From Thiomicrorhabdus sp. 6S3-12 (GTDB lineage: Bacteria > Pseudomonadota > Gammaproteobacteria > Thiomicrospirales > Thiomicrospiraceae): DNA of 64,000 bases. The notes under the pieces were generated by a model. The model was not told where the DNA came from. It did not search any database and saw only the letters and a program-made list of their open reading frames with translations. A program made the position numbers and the translations under genes. Positions 16,950 to 25,292 of the stretch are shown here, one piece after another. The DNA is taken from the NCBI RefSeq assembly GCF_017571475.1, contig NZ_JAGETW010000010.1, forward strand, positions 1 to 64,000, read 5' to 3'. The first letter of the stretch is position 1, and each line of letters starts with the position of its first letter.

Positions 16950-17759
16950 GTGGATAAGCATCAACCAGAACATCTGGTGCAGTCCTTTTTGCTGGGCTCT
17001 CGGCAGACCCGTTCCGGACAGCGCCGTCTTGAACTTTTGAATAAGCTGTCTTCTCTGGGCTCTCTGTCTAAAGCCGCCAAGGCGTGTGGAATGAGTTACA
17101 AGGGTGCCTGGCAGGCGGTCGAAGCGATGACCGAAGCGGCCGGCGAAAAAATCGTCATAGCGCAGAAGGGCGGTTCCGGCGGGGGTGGTATGGAATTGAC
17201 CGATGCCGGCAAGCAGCTGCTGAACGCTTATTTGTTGTTTCAGGAGCAGATGCAACATTGGATGCGCCATCTCGAAGAGCTTTCGCCGGGAGTGTTGTCG
17301 CAACTTGATATTATGAGGAAAATCTCGATGAAAACCAGCGCGCGAAACCTGTTTCATGGGACGGTCAAATCAATCAAAAAGGGCGAGGTAAACTGCGAGG
17401 TCGTACTCTCGGTAGGCAAGGAAACAGAAGTCGTCGCCCAAGTGACGCCAAGCAGCCTTGAGCGTCTGGGGCTGGATATCGGCAGCGAGGCTTACGCGCT
17501 GATTAAAGCGAGTTGGGTGCTGCTTGCCGAAGATATCGACGGAAAATTCAAAACCTCGGCGCGAAATCAGTTTTGCGGCAAGGTTGTAGAAATGGAGCAG
17601 GGCGCGGTTAATAGTGACGTCACGCTCGAGCTTGAAGGCGGGAATAAAATTTCAGCTATCGTGACCAACGAGTCGGTCTCGGCTCTTGGGCTCGAGAAAG
17701 GCGGCAAGGCTTGTGCTTTGGTCAAGGCTTCGCATGTTCTTCTGGCGGTTGCGGACTAG
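16950..17759 (+). CDS. modE: Molybdate-responsive transcriptional regulator ModE
   Basis: Binds molybdate (or tungstate) and controls molybdate uptake genes. The N-terminal LysR-like winged helix (RQTRSGQRRLELLNKL, LSKAAKACGMSYKGAWQAVE, then an AQKGGSGGGGMELTDAGKQL wing) is followed by two Mop/TOBE domains. Each Mop domain begins SARNxFxGxV, near residues 127 and 201, and ends with a KAS-VLLA strand. I prefer GTG 16950 because GGGGGA lies seven bases upstream; an upstream in-frame GTG at 16929 lacks a site. The 269-residue length equals full-length E. coli ModE (262). It has its own promoter and terminator, and modA follows. Confidence 0.94.
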   Translation: MDKHQPEHLVQSFLLGSRQTRSGQRRLELLNKLSSLGSLSKAAKACGMSYKGAWQAVEAMTEAAGEKIVIAQKGGSGGGGMELTDAGKQLLNAYLLFQEQMQHWMRHLEELSPGVLSQLDIMRKISMKTSARNLFHGTVKSIKKGEVNCEVVLSVGKETEVVAQVTPSSLERLGLDIGSEAYALIKASWVLLAEDIDGKFKTSARNQFCGKVVEMEQGAVNSDVTLELEGGNKISAIVTNESVSALGLEKGGKACALVKASHVLLAVAD

Positions 17760-17792
17760 ATTCTCTAGCGATCTGTCTGTCAGGCATATCTG

Positions 17793-17820
17793 ATTCCCGA
17801 TTGGTTTCGGGAATTTTTTT
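17793..17820 (+). terminator. Rho-independent terminator of modE
   Basis: Stem ATTCCCGA (17793-17800) with TCGGGAAT (17807-17814), followed by a run of T. It separates modE from the modABC unit. Confidence 0.85.
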
Positions 17821-17826
17821 GAAATT

Positions 17827-17851
17827 CGATATATAAGTAACTACATATAAC
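17827..17851 (+). promoter_or_regulatory. Candidate ModE operator upstream of modA
   Basis: An imperfect dyad CGATATATA - N6 - TACATATAAC. It resembles the CGxTATATA...TATATAxCG pattern of ModE boxes and ends 25 bases before the modA start, where it could overlap the promoter or transcription start. The match was judged by eye only. Confidence 0.55.
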
Positions 17852-17876
17852 TTTTAGTTATGAAAGGTGGGGAAAG

Positions 17877-18644
17877 ATGAGAAAGACATTTTTAGCAGCG
17901 GTTTTGGCCGGAACTCTAGGGATTTTCTATAGTGCGCTGGTTATGGCCGAGACGGCGACGATTGCAGTCGCGGCGAACTTTACCAAAACCATTGAAAAAG
18001 TCGGTGAGCAGTTTTCAAAAGAGACCGGTCACAGCGTGAAATTTTCCTTCGGGCCAACCGGTAAACTGTATGCACAGATTAAAAATGGCGCGCCTTTTGA
18101 TGCTTTTTTCGGTGCCGACGAGCGTCGTCCATTGAAAACGGTTGAAGACGGTCTGGGGATTAAGCAGAGTTATTTTGTGTATGCGCAGGGACAGATCGCT
18201 CTGTACAGCGCCCAGTACCCGGTTAAAGAACAGCCGCTGGAAGTACTCAAACAAGCGAAATTCAACCACTTGGCGATTGCTAATCCGCGTACTGCGCCAT
18301 ACGGTGAACGTGCTCAGGCGTTTTTGAAAAGCAAGGGGTTGTACGATGGCGTTAAAAAGAAACTGGTGAACGGGGAAAGTATCGCCCATGCTTTCCAGTA
18401 TGTTGCTACCGGCAATGCACCGATCGGTTTTGTCGCGCTGTCGCAGCTGGTTGATCCGCAGAGCCCGGTTTATCAGAAAGGACAGTATTGGATTGTTCCG
18501 CAGCAGGAGTATGCGCCGATCAAACAAGGGGCCTTGATTTTGAAGCGCGGTGAAAATAATGCAGCGGTCAAAGCTTTTATGGCATTTATCAAAACGCCGC
18601 GGGCATTAGAAATTATCCACTCTTACGGCTATAGTACGCCTTAA
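17877..18644 (+). CDS. modA: Molybdate ABC transporter, periplasmic binding protein
   Basis: Captures molybdate or tungstate in the periplasm and hands it to ModB. The 255-residue protein has a Sec signal peptide (hydrophobic core, cleavage near VMAE). The mature start is TATIAVAANFTKTIEKV, typical for ModA. Further family blocks are FGPTGKLYAQIKNGAPFDAFF, YAQGQIALYS, LAIANPRTAPYGERAQ and GIKQGALIL-like. An AAAGGTGGGG ribosome-binding site precedes the ATG. It is the first gene of modABC, with a candidate ModE box upstream and a long imperfect hairpin between it and modB. Confidence 0.95.
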   Translation: MRKTFLAAVLAGTLGIFYSALVMAETATIAVAANFTKTIEKVGEQFSKETGHSVKFSFGPTGKLYAQIKNGAPFDAFFGADERRPLKTVEDGLGIKQSYFVYAQGQIALYSAQYPVKEQPLEVLKQAKFNHLAIANPRTAPYGERAQAFLKSKGLYDGVKKKLVNGESIAHAFQYVATGNAPIGFVALSQLVDPQSPVYQKGQYWIVPQQEYAPIKQGALILKRGENNAAVKAFMAFIKTPRALEIIHSYGYSTP

Positions 18645-18673
18645 GCTAGATTCTGCATTGCAGATTGTCTTGA

Positions 18674-18748
18674 AGCCACGAAAAACGCAAAGAGCGCAAG
18701 GACGATTACAATTGTCGTGTTCTCTGCGAAGTTCGTGGTTCGTTTTTT
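18674..18748 (+). repeat. Long imperfect inverted repeat with T-tract between modA and modB
   Basis: AAGCCACGAA (18673-18682) and TTCGTGG (18732-18738) form the base of an imperfect hairpin of about 65 bases. Further partial pairing runs through the arms (GACGA...TGTCGT near the loop), and six T follow (18743-18748). It may act as a partial terminator or RNA processing site lowering modB relative to modA, or it may be a copy of a dispersed intergenic repeat. Confidence 0.55.
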
Positions 18749-18759
18749 CTATGGGTTGA

Positions 18760-19461
18760 ATGAAGATGGTTGAAATTTTTGGTGTTGAGGTCAGTCTGGA
18801 ACCGATCTGGCTGACTCTGGAGGTCGCCGCCTGGACAACGACTATCCTGCTGGTGATCGGTACCCCGTTGGCCTGGTGGATGGCGCGGATGCAGAGTTCG
18901 TCGAAAATCGTGCTTGAAGCGCTGGTGGCTCTGCCTTTGGTTTTGCCGCCGACAGTTCTGGGTTTCTACCTGCTGATTATTCTTAACCCGAACGGTTATG
19001 TTACCGAATTTCTGCGTTTTTTCGGTTACGAAGGACAGCTGACCTTTACCAAGCAAGGGCTGATTGTCGGCTCGGTTTTCTATTCTTTGCCGTTTGCCGT
19101 ACAGCCGCTGATGCATGCGTTTGAAGCGGTGCCGCAAAAGCTTCTGGATGCAGCGGCGACTCTGCGCGCCGGAATTTTGGATCGCTTCTTCAGTATTGTG
19201 CTGCCGCTTTCTCAGCGTGGTTTTCTGGTCGCCGCGACACTGACGTTTGCACATACTGTCGGTGAGTTCGGAGTGGTTCTGATGCTCGGCGGCAATGTGC
19301 CGGGGGAAACGCGGATGGTTTCAATCGATATTTTCGACCATGTGGAAAGTCTGGAATATGATCAGGCGCATATACTCTCGGCAATGATGCTGATCTTCTC
19401 GCTGCTGGTGCTCATGCTGGTGTACGGGATTAACCGCCGATTCGGAGTCAAGGTAGGCTAG
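18760..19461 (+). CDS. modB: Molybdate ABC transporter permease
   Basis: Inner-membrane channel subunit of the molybdate importer. The 233-residue protein has five or more transmembrane helices. The ABC permease EAA-type loop is EAVPQKLLDAAATLRAG, and the ModB signature VALPLVLPPTVLGFYLL and the end segment GEFGVVLMLGGNVPGETR are clear. The start ATG 18760 lies 12 bases after the T-tract of a long hairpin. It forms an operon with modA and modC, although gaps of 115 and 124 bases are unusually long for a tightly coupled transporter operon. Confidence 0.95.
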   Translation: MKMVEIFGVEVSLEPIWLTLEVAAWTTTILLVIGTPLAWWMARMQSSSKIVLEALVALPLVLPPTVLGFYLLIILNPNGYVTEFLRFFGYEGQLTFTKQGLIVGSVFYSLPFAVQPLMHAFEAVPQKLLDAAATLRAGILDRFFSIVLPLSQRGFLVAATLTFAHTVGEFGVVLMLGGNVPGETRMVSIDIFDHVESLEYDQAHILSAMMLIFSLLVLMLVYGINRRFGVKVG

Positions 19462-19585
19462 ATTGCGCTAAAACTCGGCCTCTGTGTTCTCATGCGCTCA
19501 TTGATGGATTGATGAACTTCGCTCTGAGCACTTTGATGGCTAAATTTTATCTGTAATCTTGATTGAGTTTTTAAATGGAAAAAAT

Positions 19586-20656
19586 ATGACTACTTTGCGC
19601 GGAAATCTAAGATTAAAGCTCGGTAACTTTGAACTGAACTCTGGTGACTTTGAACTGCCGTTACAGGGCGTCACGGTGCTGTTCGGTCGTTCCGGATCGG
19701 GTAAATCGACGCTGCTGCGAGCGATCAGCGGGCTGGATAAAAACACTCGCGGTAGCCTGCATTTTGCCGGGCAGGTTTGGCAGGACGGAAAGAAAACCTT
19801 AGCGCCGCAACGGCGTCATATCGGTTTTGTGTTTCAGGATGCGGCCTTGTTCCCGCATATGACGGTCCGCCAGAATTTGCTGTATGCCTTGAAGCGCTTG
19901 CCGAAAGGTGCTGCTCAGCCGGATTTTGACGACATAGTGACACGGGTCGGCATTGCCGACAAGCTTGATCGCGGGGTGAATTTCCTATCCGGCGGCGAGA
20001 AACAGCGCGTAGCCATCGCGCGTGCTCTGCTGACCAGTCCGCAGCTGCTGTGCATGGACGAGCCGTTATCGGCGCTGGATTGGCGTGCGAAAGCGGAGAT
20101 GCTGACTTTAATCGAAGAGGTGTTGCAGGCCTATAAGATCCCGTTACTCTATATTACCCATGCCCCGGCTGAAGTCGAGCGATTGGCCGATCGGATCGTG
20201 TTTATGCAACAGGGGGGAATAGAACGTGTCGAAACTCTGCAGCAGGCGTTGTCACGTCCCGATTCACCGCTGTTTGACGACGAAGGTGCTGTTTCGGTGC
20301 TGGAAGGCGAATCACAAGAGATTGAGCACGGTTTGCGTCCGCTGAAGATGGGCAACCGGACGCTTTGGCTCTCCGACATCAGCGAACTGCATAAATCCAG
20401 AGTTCGTGTGCGGGTTTTGGCCAGAGACGTTTCTCTGGCGCTTTCCGATCCGCAGCATCTAAGTATTATCAATCATTTGTCGGCCAGAGTGCTGGAGCTG
20501 ATTCCGGAAGGACAACACCGCATGCTGGTACGTCTACAGCTGGAAGACGGCCAGAAACTATTTGCCGAGATTACTGAACATTCGGCCAGACGTCTGGAGA
20601 TAACTCCTGGGCTTGAGCTGTTTGCCTTGATTAAATCGGTTGCTTTGGCGGAATAA
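19586..20656 (+). CDS. modC: Molybdate ABC transporter ATP-binding protein
   Basis: Energises molybdate import. From ATG 19586 the 356-residue protein has Walker A GRSGSGKS (34-41), the Q-loop in FVFQDAALFPH, the signature LSGGEKQRVAIARAL (134-148), Walker B CMDEP (156-160), the D-loop SALD and the switch histidine H192. The C-terminal 110 residues contain a Mop/TOBE domain (LSARVLELIPEG, LFALIKSVAL) that senses molybdate. An upstream in-frame TTG at 19559 has no ribosome-binding site. The gene ends 19 bases before the stop of a converging lipoprotein gene. Confidence 0.95.
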   Translation: MTTLRGNLRLKLGNFELNSGDFELPLQGVTVLFGRSGSGKSTLLRAISGLDKNTRGSLHFAGQVWQDGKKTLAPQRRHIGFVFQDAALFPHMTVRQNLLYALKRLPKGAAQPDFDDIVTRVGIADKLDRGVNFLSGGEKQRVAIARALLTSPQLLCMDEPLSALDWRAKAEMLTLIEEVLQAYKIPLLYITHAPAEVERLADRIVFMQQGGIERVETLQQALSRPDSPLFDDEGAVSVLEGESQEIEHGLRPLKMGNRTLWLSDISELHKSRVRVRVLARDVSLALSDPQHLSIINHLSARVLELIPEGQHRMLVRLQLEDGQKLFAEITEHSARRLEITPGLELFALIKSVALAE

Positions 20657-20675
20657 GACACTCCGCCATAGAGAT

Positions 20676-21149
20676 TTATTGGGCCCGGTTTGAGGTTTCC
20701 AGCAGGAAAGGAATCTGGATCTGTTTACCGTCGTTCTGAGTCAGCATCAGCGTCAGTTGCCAGTACATTTTCTCTGCAGTGCAGAAGGCGAGCATCGAGG
20801 TTCCGACCCAATGGTTCGGGCGGGTTGATGTTAAATGTACGCGGTTGTAGCCCATATACATATTGATACCGGAAATATCCAGTTTCACTTCGGTCGGGTT
20901 GAGGTTCTCCAGATCCAGTTGAACGCCCAGCGGGCGGGCGATCGGAATCGGCTGTGGGTCAATACGCAAAGTGACCTTGGCGCCCTGATGTTCGGTTGTG
21001 CAAGGGCCTTTATGCAGATTGCAGTTTTCGACGGTCGGCCACTGGTCGATGTCCCCTTGCGATTTTTTGTCGCATCCGGCAAGGAGTGAGATCAGGGCCG
21101 TGAACAATGCGACGAATAAAATCCGTCGGGTGCGGATAATCTTAAACAT
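20676..21149 (-). CDS. Lipoprotein of unknown function
   Basis: A 157-residue lipoprotein: a basic N-terminus (KIIRTRR), a hydrophobic stretch and the lipobox LLAGC (C26). Two more cysteines lie close together (NCNLHKGPC). The mature part is beta-rich, with VTLRIDPQPIPIARPLGVQL and LNPTEVKLDISGINMYMGYN. This resembles the immunoglobulin-like folds of FixH/YtkA-type proteins, but I cannot name the family. It is monocistronic and transcribed convergently with modC. Confidence 0.8.
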   Translation of the reverse strand: MFKIIRTRRILFVALFTALISLLAGCDKKSQGDIDQWPTVENCNLHKGPCTTEHQGAKVTLRIDPQPIPIARPLGVQLDLENLNPTEVKLDISGINMYMGYNRVHLTSTRPNHWVGTSMLAFCTAEKMYWQLTLMLTQNDGKQIQIPFLLETSNRAQ

Positions 21150-21246
21150 TCTGTTACTGTCTCCGGGAATTATCGCTTAATATTAGCGGCGCTCTTGCCT
21201 GCGCTCAAGTCCTGTTTTCCGTTCGTCATCCGATCTTAAAGATATA

Positions 21247-22110
21247 TTAAGCTTCGCGACTCTTCTTCGGTCGACGTGGTTTTTTCAGCGGCTGGCATTG
21301 CGGGCAGAAAAAACTGGCGCGCTGATTGATGATTACTTTCTGAATGCAGTGCCCGCAGTGTGGGCAGGCTTCGCCCTCCTTGCCGTAAACATGGAGTTCC
21401 TGAGCAAAGTAGCCCGGTTTGCCCTCCGGGCTCATAAAGTCTTTTAAAGTCGTTCCGCCCTGGCGAACCGCGCGGTTCAGGACGGCTTTAATGTTGCCGA
21501 CCAGAATTTCGCACTGCTTTTGACTCAGTTGATTGCCGGGCGTCTGCGGATGGATGCCGCTCAAGAACAGTGATTCGTTGGCGTAGATATTGCCGGCACC
21601 GACCACGATTTCACTGTTCATGACCAGGCTTTTTACCGCAACCCGGCGATTATGTACCTTGCGATAGAAGTAATTGCCGTTAAAGGCGTCGTCAAACGGT
21701 TCCGGAGCCAGTTTGCCGAGCAGTTTATGGTCGTTGATGTTTCCGGCTTCGACAGGATGCCAGAGCACGGCTCCGAAGCGCCTTGGATCATTCAGGCGCA
21801 AAAGTTGTCCACTTGTTAACAAGATATCCACATGGTCGTGTTTTTGCACCGCTGCGTTTCTCGGCAGAACGCGCAAGGTTCCGGACATGCCGAGATGGAT
21901 AATCAGGGTTCCGACGGCGGTCTGCAGCAACAGGTATTTTCCGCGCCGGCCGACGGACAGAATTTTCTGCCCGGTCAGTATTTCCGGCAGGCGGGGTTCG
22001 ATCTCCCAGCGTAGCTTGGGGGTGCGCAATATCACCGCTTCGATTGTTTCCTGCTCGCAGGCCGGCGCGATACCGCGGCGGGTGGTTTCAACTTCGGGTA
22101 ATTCTGGCAT
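21247..22110 (-). CDS. mutM: Formamidopyrimidine-DNA glycosylase
   Basis: Removes 8-oxoguanine and formamidopyrimidines and nicks the DNA by beta,delta-elimination. The 287-residue protein begins MPELPEVETTRRG, giving the catalytic P2 (P1 after Met removal) and E3, and contains the NRVAVKS-like and GNIYANESLF segments. The C-terminal zinc finger has C249, C252, C269 and C272. A short basic tail (KKPRRPKKSREA) extends past the finger. In E. coli mutM lies between rpmG and coaD on the same strand as here. Confidence 0.96.
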   Translation of the reverse strand: MPELPEVETTRRGIAPACEQETIEAVILRTPKLRWEIEPRLPEILTGQKILSVGRRGKYLLLQTAVGTLIIHLGMSGTLRVLPRNAAVQKHDHVDILLTSGQLLRLNDPRRFGAVLWHPVEAGNINDHKLLGKLAPEPFDDAFNGNYFYRKVHNRRVAVKSLVMNSEIVVGAGNIYANESLFLSGIHPQTPGNQLSQKQCEILVGNIKAVLNRAVRQGGTTLKDFMSPEGKPGYFAQELHVYGKEGEACPHCGHCIQKVIINQRASFFCPQCQPLKKPRRPKKSREA

Positions 22111-22273
22111 GACAATCGCTTAATGATTTTTAAAGCGCTCATTATATTGGAATTTTGTCACCCGGTCGGAATTTGCCGGTAAAGGAATGATGAGAATTCG
22201 ACTGGCAGATTTGAGATTCCGGTCGATATAACAATTAACAGCACAAAAAAACTCCGCATAGGAGGTAGAGGTC

Positions 22274-22474
22274 ATGAGACAGTTTAATATTGAATTTAAC
22301 GGCTATGATTACGTCGTCGTAGAACAGGGGCGGGTAATCGTTGCCTTTTCGACTCTGGAAGATGCCTTCGAGGCTAAAAGAGAGTTTGAAGAAAAGCCTG
22401 CTTGCAGCATTGATTTGAAAGTTCCGCCGGCGATGCGCCTGGCTAAAATGCAGTTGTATGGCGTTGCTTCGTAG
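22274..22474 (+). CDS. Small protein of unknown function
   Basis: A 66-residue acidic to neutral protein beginning MRQFNIEFNGYDYVVVEQGR, followed by a helical segment (STLEDAFEAKREFEEKP) and a closing LAKMQLYGVAS. A near-ideal ribosome-binding site (GGAGGT, 22261-22266) lies seven bases before ATG 22274, which strongly supports translation. It diverges from mutM and converges on rpmG. I recognise no family. Confidence 0.75.
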   Translation: MRQFNIEFNGYDYVVVEQGRVIVAFSTLEDAFEAKREFEEKPACSIDLKVPPAMRLAKMQLYGVAS

Positions 22475-22507
22475 GCAGAAGCCGATTACGGGGAATAATC
22501 TTCGGAC

Positions 22508-22536
22508 ATAAAAAAACCCGATCTTGTGGATCGGGT
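22508..22536 (-). terminator. Rho-independent terminator of rpmB-rpmG
   Basis: Stem ACCCGATC (22516-22523) with GATCGGGT (22529-22536), loop TTGTG. On the minus strand it is followed by a run of T (A-run 22509-22515 on the plus strand). Confidence 0.85.
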
Positions 22537-22559
22537 CTCTCAAGGTAATCTGGGTAAGA

Positions 22560-22712
22560 TTACTTGATTTTCGCTTCTTTGAACAAGACGTGTTTACGAA
22601 CGATTGGATCGTATTTCTTGATCTCGAATTTGCCAGCCATGTTCTTCTTATTCTTATCAGTCGTATAGTAATAAGCAGACTCAGTTGACTTTAGTTTGAT
22701 CTTATCGCGCAT
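22560..22712 (-). CDS. rpmG: 50S ribosomal protein L33
   Basis: A 50-residue basic protein read on the minus strand from ATG 22712 to TAA 22560. It starts [18 protein letters not shown] and ends [10 protein letters not shown], typical of L33. It has none of the four zinc-binding cysteines, so it is the zinc-independent form. It lies 11 bases downstream of rpmB and forms the usual rpmB-rpmG operon closed by a terminator. Confidence 0.95.
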   Translation of the reverse strand: MRDKIKLKSTESAYYYTTDKNKKNMAGKFEIKKYDPIVRKHVLFKEAKIK

Positions 22713-22723
22713 GATTAGTCTCC

Positions 22724-22960
22724 TTAGACCTTCTCACCACGTGAACGCATATCAGCGATCACAGCGTCAATACCGTTCTTGTCGATGATGCGCATACCAG
22801 CAGTTGATACGCGTAGTTTTACAAAACGGCTCTCAGCTTCCGACCAGAAACGGTGCGACTGCAGGTTTGGCAGGAAGCGACGACGAGTTTTACGGTGAGA
22901 GTGGGAAACATTGTTACCGACTACAGGACGTTTACCTGTTACTTGGCATACTCTAGACAT
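22724..22960 (-). CDS. rpmB: 50S ribosomal protein L28
   Basis: A 78-residue protein with the L28 sequence: [20 protein letters not shown], then [14 protein letters not shown] and [25 protein letters not shown] precedes the ATG. First gene of the rpmB-rpmG operon. Between it and the next gene to the right lies an AT-rich leader with a 16-bp perfect palindrome. Confidence 0.97.
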   Translation of the reverse strand: MSRVCQVTGKRPVVGNNVSHSHRKTRRRFLPNLQSHRFWSEAESRFVKLRVSTAGMRIIDKNGIDAVIADMRSRGEKV

Positions 22961-23256
22961 TTCTCAATCCCTTCTAGTATATGAATTCTCAGTTAATTGC
23001 TTGAATTAATTGAGGATTCGTTAAATAAAAATATTCGAATATTTCTATATTTATTGGCCCGCGCAAAAAGGCGGCGATAAATAAGAACGCGGAATTTTAC
23101 AAGAACATTTAATGAATTGCAATCATTTCCAATGATTTAACTCTAAGCACTGTAAAACCCGCAAGGTCCGGTGAAAAAACAACTGGATTTCAATAGTTTA
23201 ATTATTCATTAAACCTCGCGGAGGATTTGGCTGTACCCGCTGCTCAGTCATCGGTT
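22961..23256. other. Intergenic region upstream of rpmB
   Basis: Nearly 300 AT-rich bases hold the promoter and leader of rpmB and the end of the diheme lipoprotein transcript. They contain a 16-bp perfect palindrome centred on TTCGAA (23029-23044). I see no gene and no clear terminator for the lipoprotein gene. Confidence 0.5.
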
Positions 23257-25218
23257 TTATTGCAGATATGGTACATAATCAGGGAGATAGGTACCGCCTT
23301 CCGCAAAGGGTTTGTTTTCCTCAATTAAGGTGATTCCATCGCCCGCTTTGTAATCAAAACGTGTCGGGTCATCCAACTGGATAGAGCGCTCGCTAATGAT
23401 GTCTCCGAACTGGTAAGGCGTTCCGTCATTTTTCACTTCTGCAATCGTGTCATCCCGATAATGATAGTAGCTGATCGGGGTTTCGGTAAAAACGTCTTTA
23501 CCGTAAATATAGCGCTGGGTTGCAACTACCTGACGATAACGACGGGCATTTTCAATGGCATCGTTCGCTTCCGGATAAAGCAAGAAGCCTTTGATGGTTC
23601 CGTCGGCATTCAAGTAATCCTTGCGCTGCACATATTCTCGTAATAACGTCTGACGCTGGGTAACGCTTTGTTCAAAGCTGGCCGGCGAATCTGTTTTGAT
23701 ATCCGTCCAGTTCGCGCTATAGCCATTGTTGGTATTAATGGTCTGGCTCAGTTGCGCCTCTACGGATTGCGACATAACCCCGTATAAGTTCGCACTGACG
23801 GTATGGTTCAACAATAGGGCAAACTCGCCGATACTCGCATGACGGTTGATTGGCTCCGGCGTTGTCGATACGGCAGAACCGTTGACGAGCGTCGTGCCCA
23901 GATAATCCATTTCTTTCCACCCTAGATCCGAATCGAAAGAACGCGGGAACGACCAGGTGCTGTCGACGGTATTGCCGGTTCCGCTGGTAAAGTTCGGATC
24001 TTTTGTTCCCGGATGGAAGCCGGAATGACAGCCGATACACTGTGTCAATTCGGCACGTGTTTGCGGACGTAAAGCGCCGTCTTTGTCTTCAATATATCCC
24101 GCGAGTAACCAGCCAGAACCGTTGTCTACCCATCCCTGTTCGTCATTGCCGTAAATCTGGTCGCCCGTTCCTTCGTCCGGTCTTGCTTCCATCGGGTTAA
24201 AGTCTTCATCTTTGTACATATAACGGACTTCTTTAACCCGGGTTGCGCGCATGCCCGGTAATTTGCCGCCGGTACCGTCTGCGAGGGTATCGACATAATG
24301 AAGCGGGTGTGCCAGTTCAGTGCCTTGAGGGTAGCTTCCGGCAACGACCTCAATATCGGTTGCCGCACCATAATAGGTTGTCGGCGATGTGTCTGTCAGA
24401 CGGTTTTGAATCGCATCCCGTAACAATTCAAGGTTTTGTTTGTAGGTGGCTAAATTGAAGTCGCCGGAATTGTCTTGCATGAATTTGGCCGGCAGTCGGA
24501 TATAGATTCCGGAAACCGAGCCGGTCATCGGGCTGAAGATCCCATACGGCATAAAATTAATGGCGCGCCAGCCGGTATTACCGCCAAACTCATCCGAAAA
24601 ATAGATGTCTTGTTCATTATTCGAACGGATAAATCCATCGCTGTCCGCCGGAAGTGCTGCAGGGTTCAGGCCCGGTAAAAGACGGAACGGCTGGTTATAG
24701 CCGCTGTCCCAGTCGGTGCTTTTCCCCAATCTTTGGTTGTAGGCCGCCTGCCAGTTATCCTCTTGAATATAATCCTGCATTATCCAGGTGTTGGGGTCGA
24801 TCCCCATTGCGTTGACGGCTGCCGATAGGGTTTCTGGCGAAAGGGTGTTGAGCCAGTAATTTTTGGCGGCGCTAGGGGCTTGCGCACTGTAGGGTTCGTA
24901 GCCGTAATCGAGTTGAAAGTTAACTAGCGGAACTTCCCCCGCCTGAGGATTGTTGTTGCCGAGCCCTAATTTGTATAAACCGTTTGTATGGCAAAACAGA
25001 CAGGCATTTTGGCGTCCCAGACTGGTTTCGGTATAGCATTGTGCCGGAATCTGCGGATAGGGATTGCCCTCAAAAACGACGGGATTGATATAGCTACCGG
25101 TAAGGGCGGATTGGGTGAGCGCCGTTGGGGCGGTTTCTTCCGTCGTGCTGCTACTGCCGCAGCCATGTAAGACAAATACCGATCCGGCCAGTAGAAATAG
25201 TAACTTAATAGGCATCAT
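23257..25218 (-). CDS. Diheme c-type cytochrome lipoprotein of unknown function
   Basis: A 653-residue exported lipoprotein, counted from ATG 25218, with lipobox VLHGC (C20). It carries two CxxCH heme c sites: CLFCH at residues 73-77 and CIGCH at 394-398. The long stretches between them are rich in aromatic and polar residues (for example FRLLPGLNPAALPADSDG and GSGWLLAGYIEDKDGALRP), and I cannot place them in a known family. The start was moved from a longer frame because a terminator hairpin covers that upstream start and the signal peptide fits the inner ATG. It lies downstream of the PhoX-like gene on the same strand, with an attenuator hairpin between. The role is unknown; an electron-transfer or redox enzyme at the membrane surface is likely. 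Confidence 0.8.
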   Translation of the reverse strand: MMPIKLLFLLAGSVFVLHGCGSSSTTEETAPTALTQSALTGSYINPVVFEGNPYPQIPAQCYTETSLGRQNACLFCHTNGLYKLGLGNNNPQAGEVPLVNFQLDYGYEPYSAQAPSAAKNYWLNTLSPETLSAAVNAMGIDPNTWIMQDYIQEDNWQAAYNQRLGKSTDWDSGYNQPFRLLPGLNPAALPADSDGFIRSNNEQDIYFSDEFGGNTGWRAINFMPYGIFSPMTGSVSGIYIRLPAKFMQDNSGDFNLATYKQNLELLRDAIQNRLTDTSPTTYYGAATDIEVVAGSYPQGTELAHPLHYVDTLADGTGGKLPGMRATRVKEVRYMYKDEDFNPMEARPDEGTGDQIYGNDEQGWVDNGSGWLLAGYIEDKDGALRPQTRAELTQCIGCHSGFHPGTKDPNFTSGTGNTVDSTWSFPRSFDSDLGWKEMDYLGTTLVNGSAVSTTPEPINRHASIGEFALLLNHTVSANLYGVMSQSVEAQLSQTINTNNGYSANWTDIKTDSPASFEQSVTQRQTLLREYVQRKDYLNADGTIKGFLLYPEANDAIENARRYRQVVATQRYIYGKDVFTETPISYYHYRDDTIAEVKNDGTPYQFGDIISERSIQLDDPTRFDYKAGDGITLIEENKPFAEGGTYLPDYVPYLQ

Positions 25219-25247
25219 ACAATTTCCATTCATAGTGTTCGCTACGC

Positions 25248-25272
25248 AAAAAGCCAGCATTAAGCTGGCTTT
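25248..25272 (-). terminator. Terminator/attenuator between the PhoX-like gene and the diheme gene
   Basis: Stem AAAGCCAGC (25250-25258) with GCTGGCTTT (25264-25272). On the minus strand it is followed by TTTTTGCG. It lies 21 bases past the PhoX-like stop, so only part of the transcripts may continue into the diheme gene. Confidence 0.75.
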
Positions 25273-25292
25273 AAGAATCCAAGGTTTATGGA

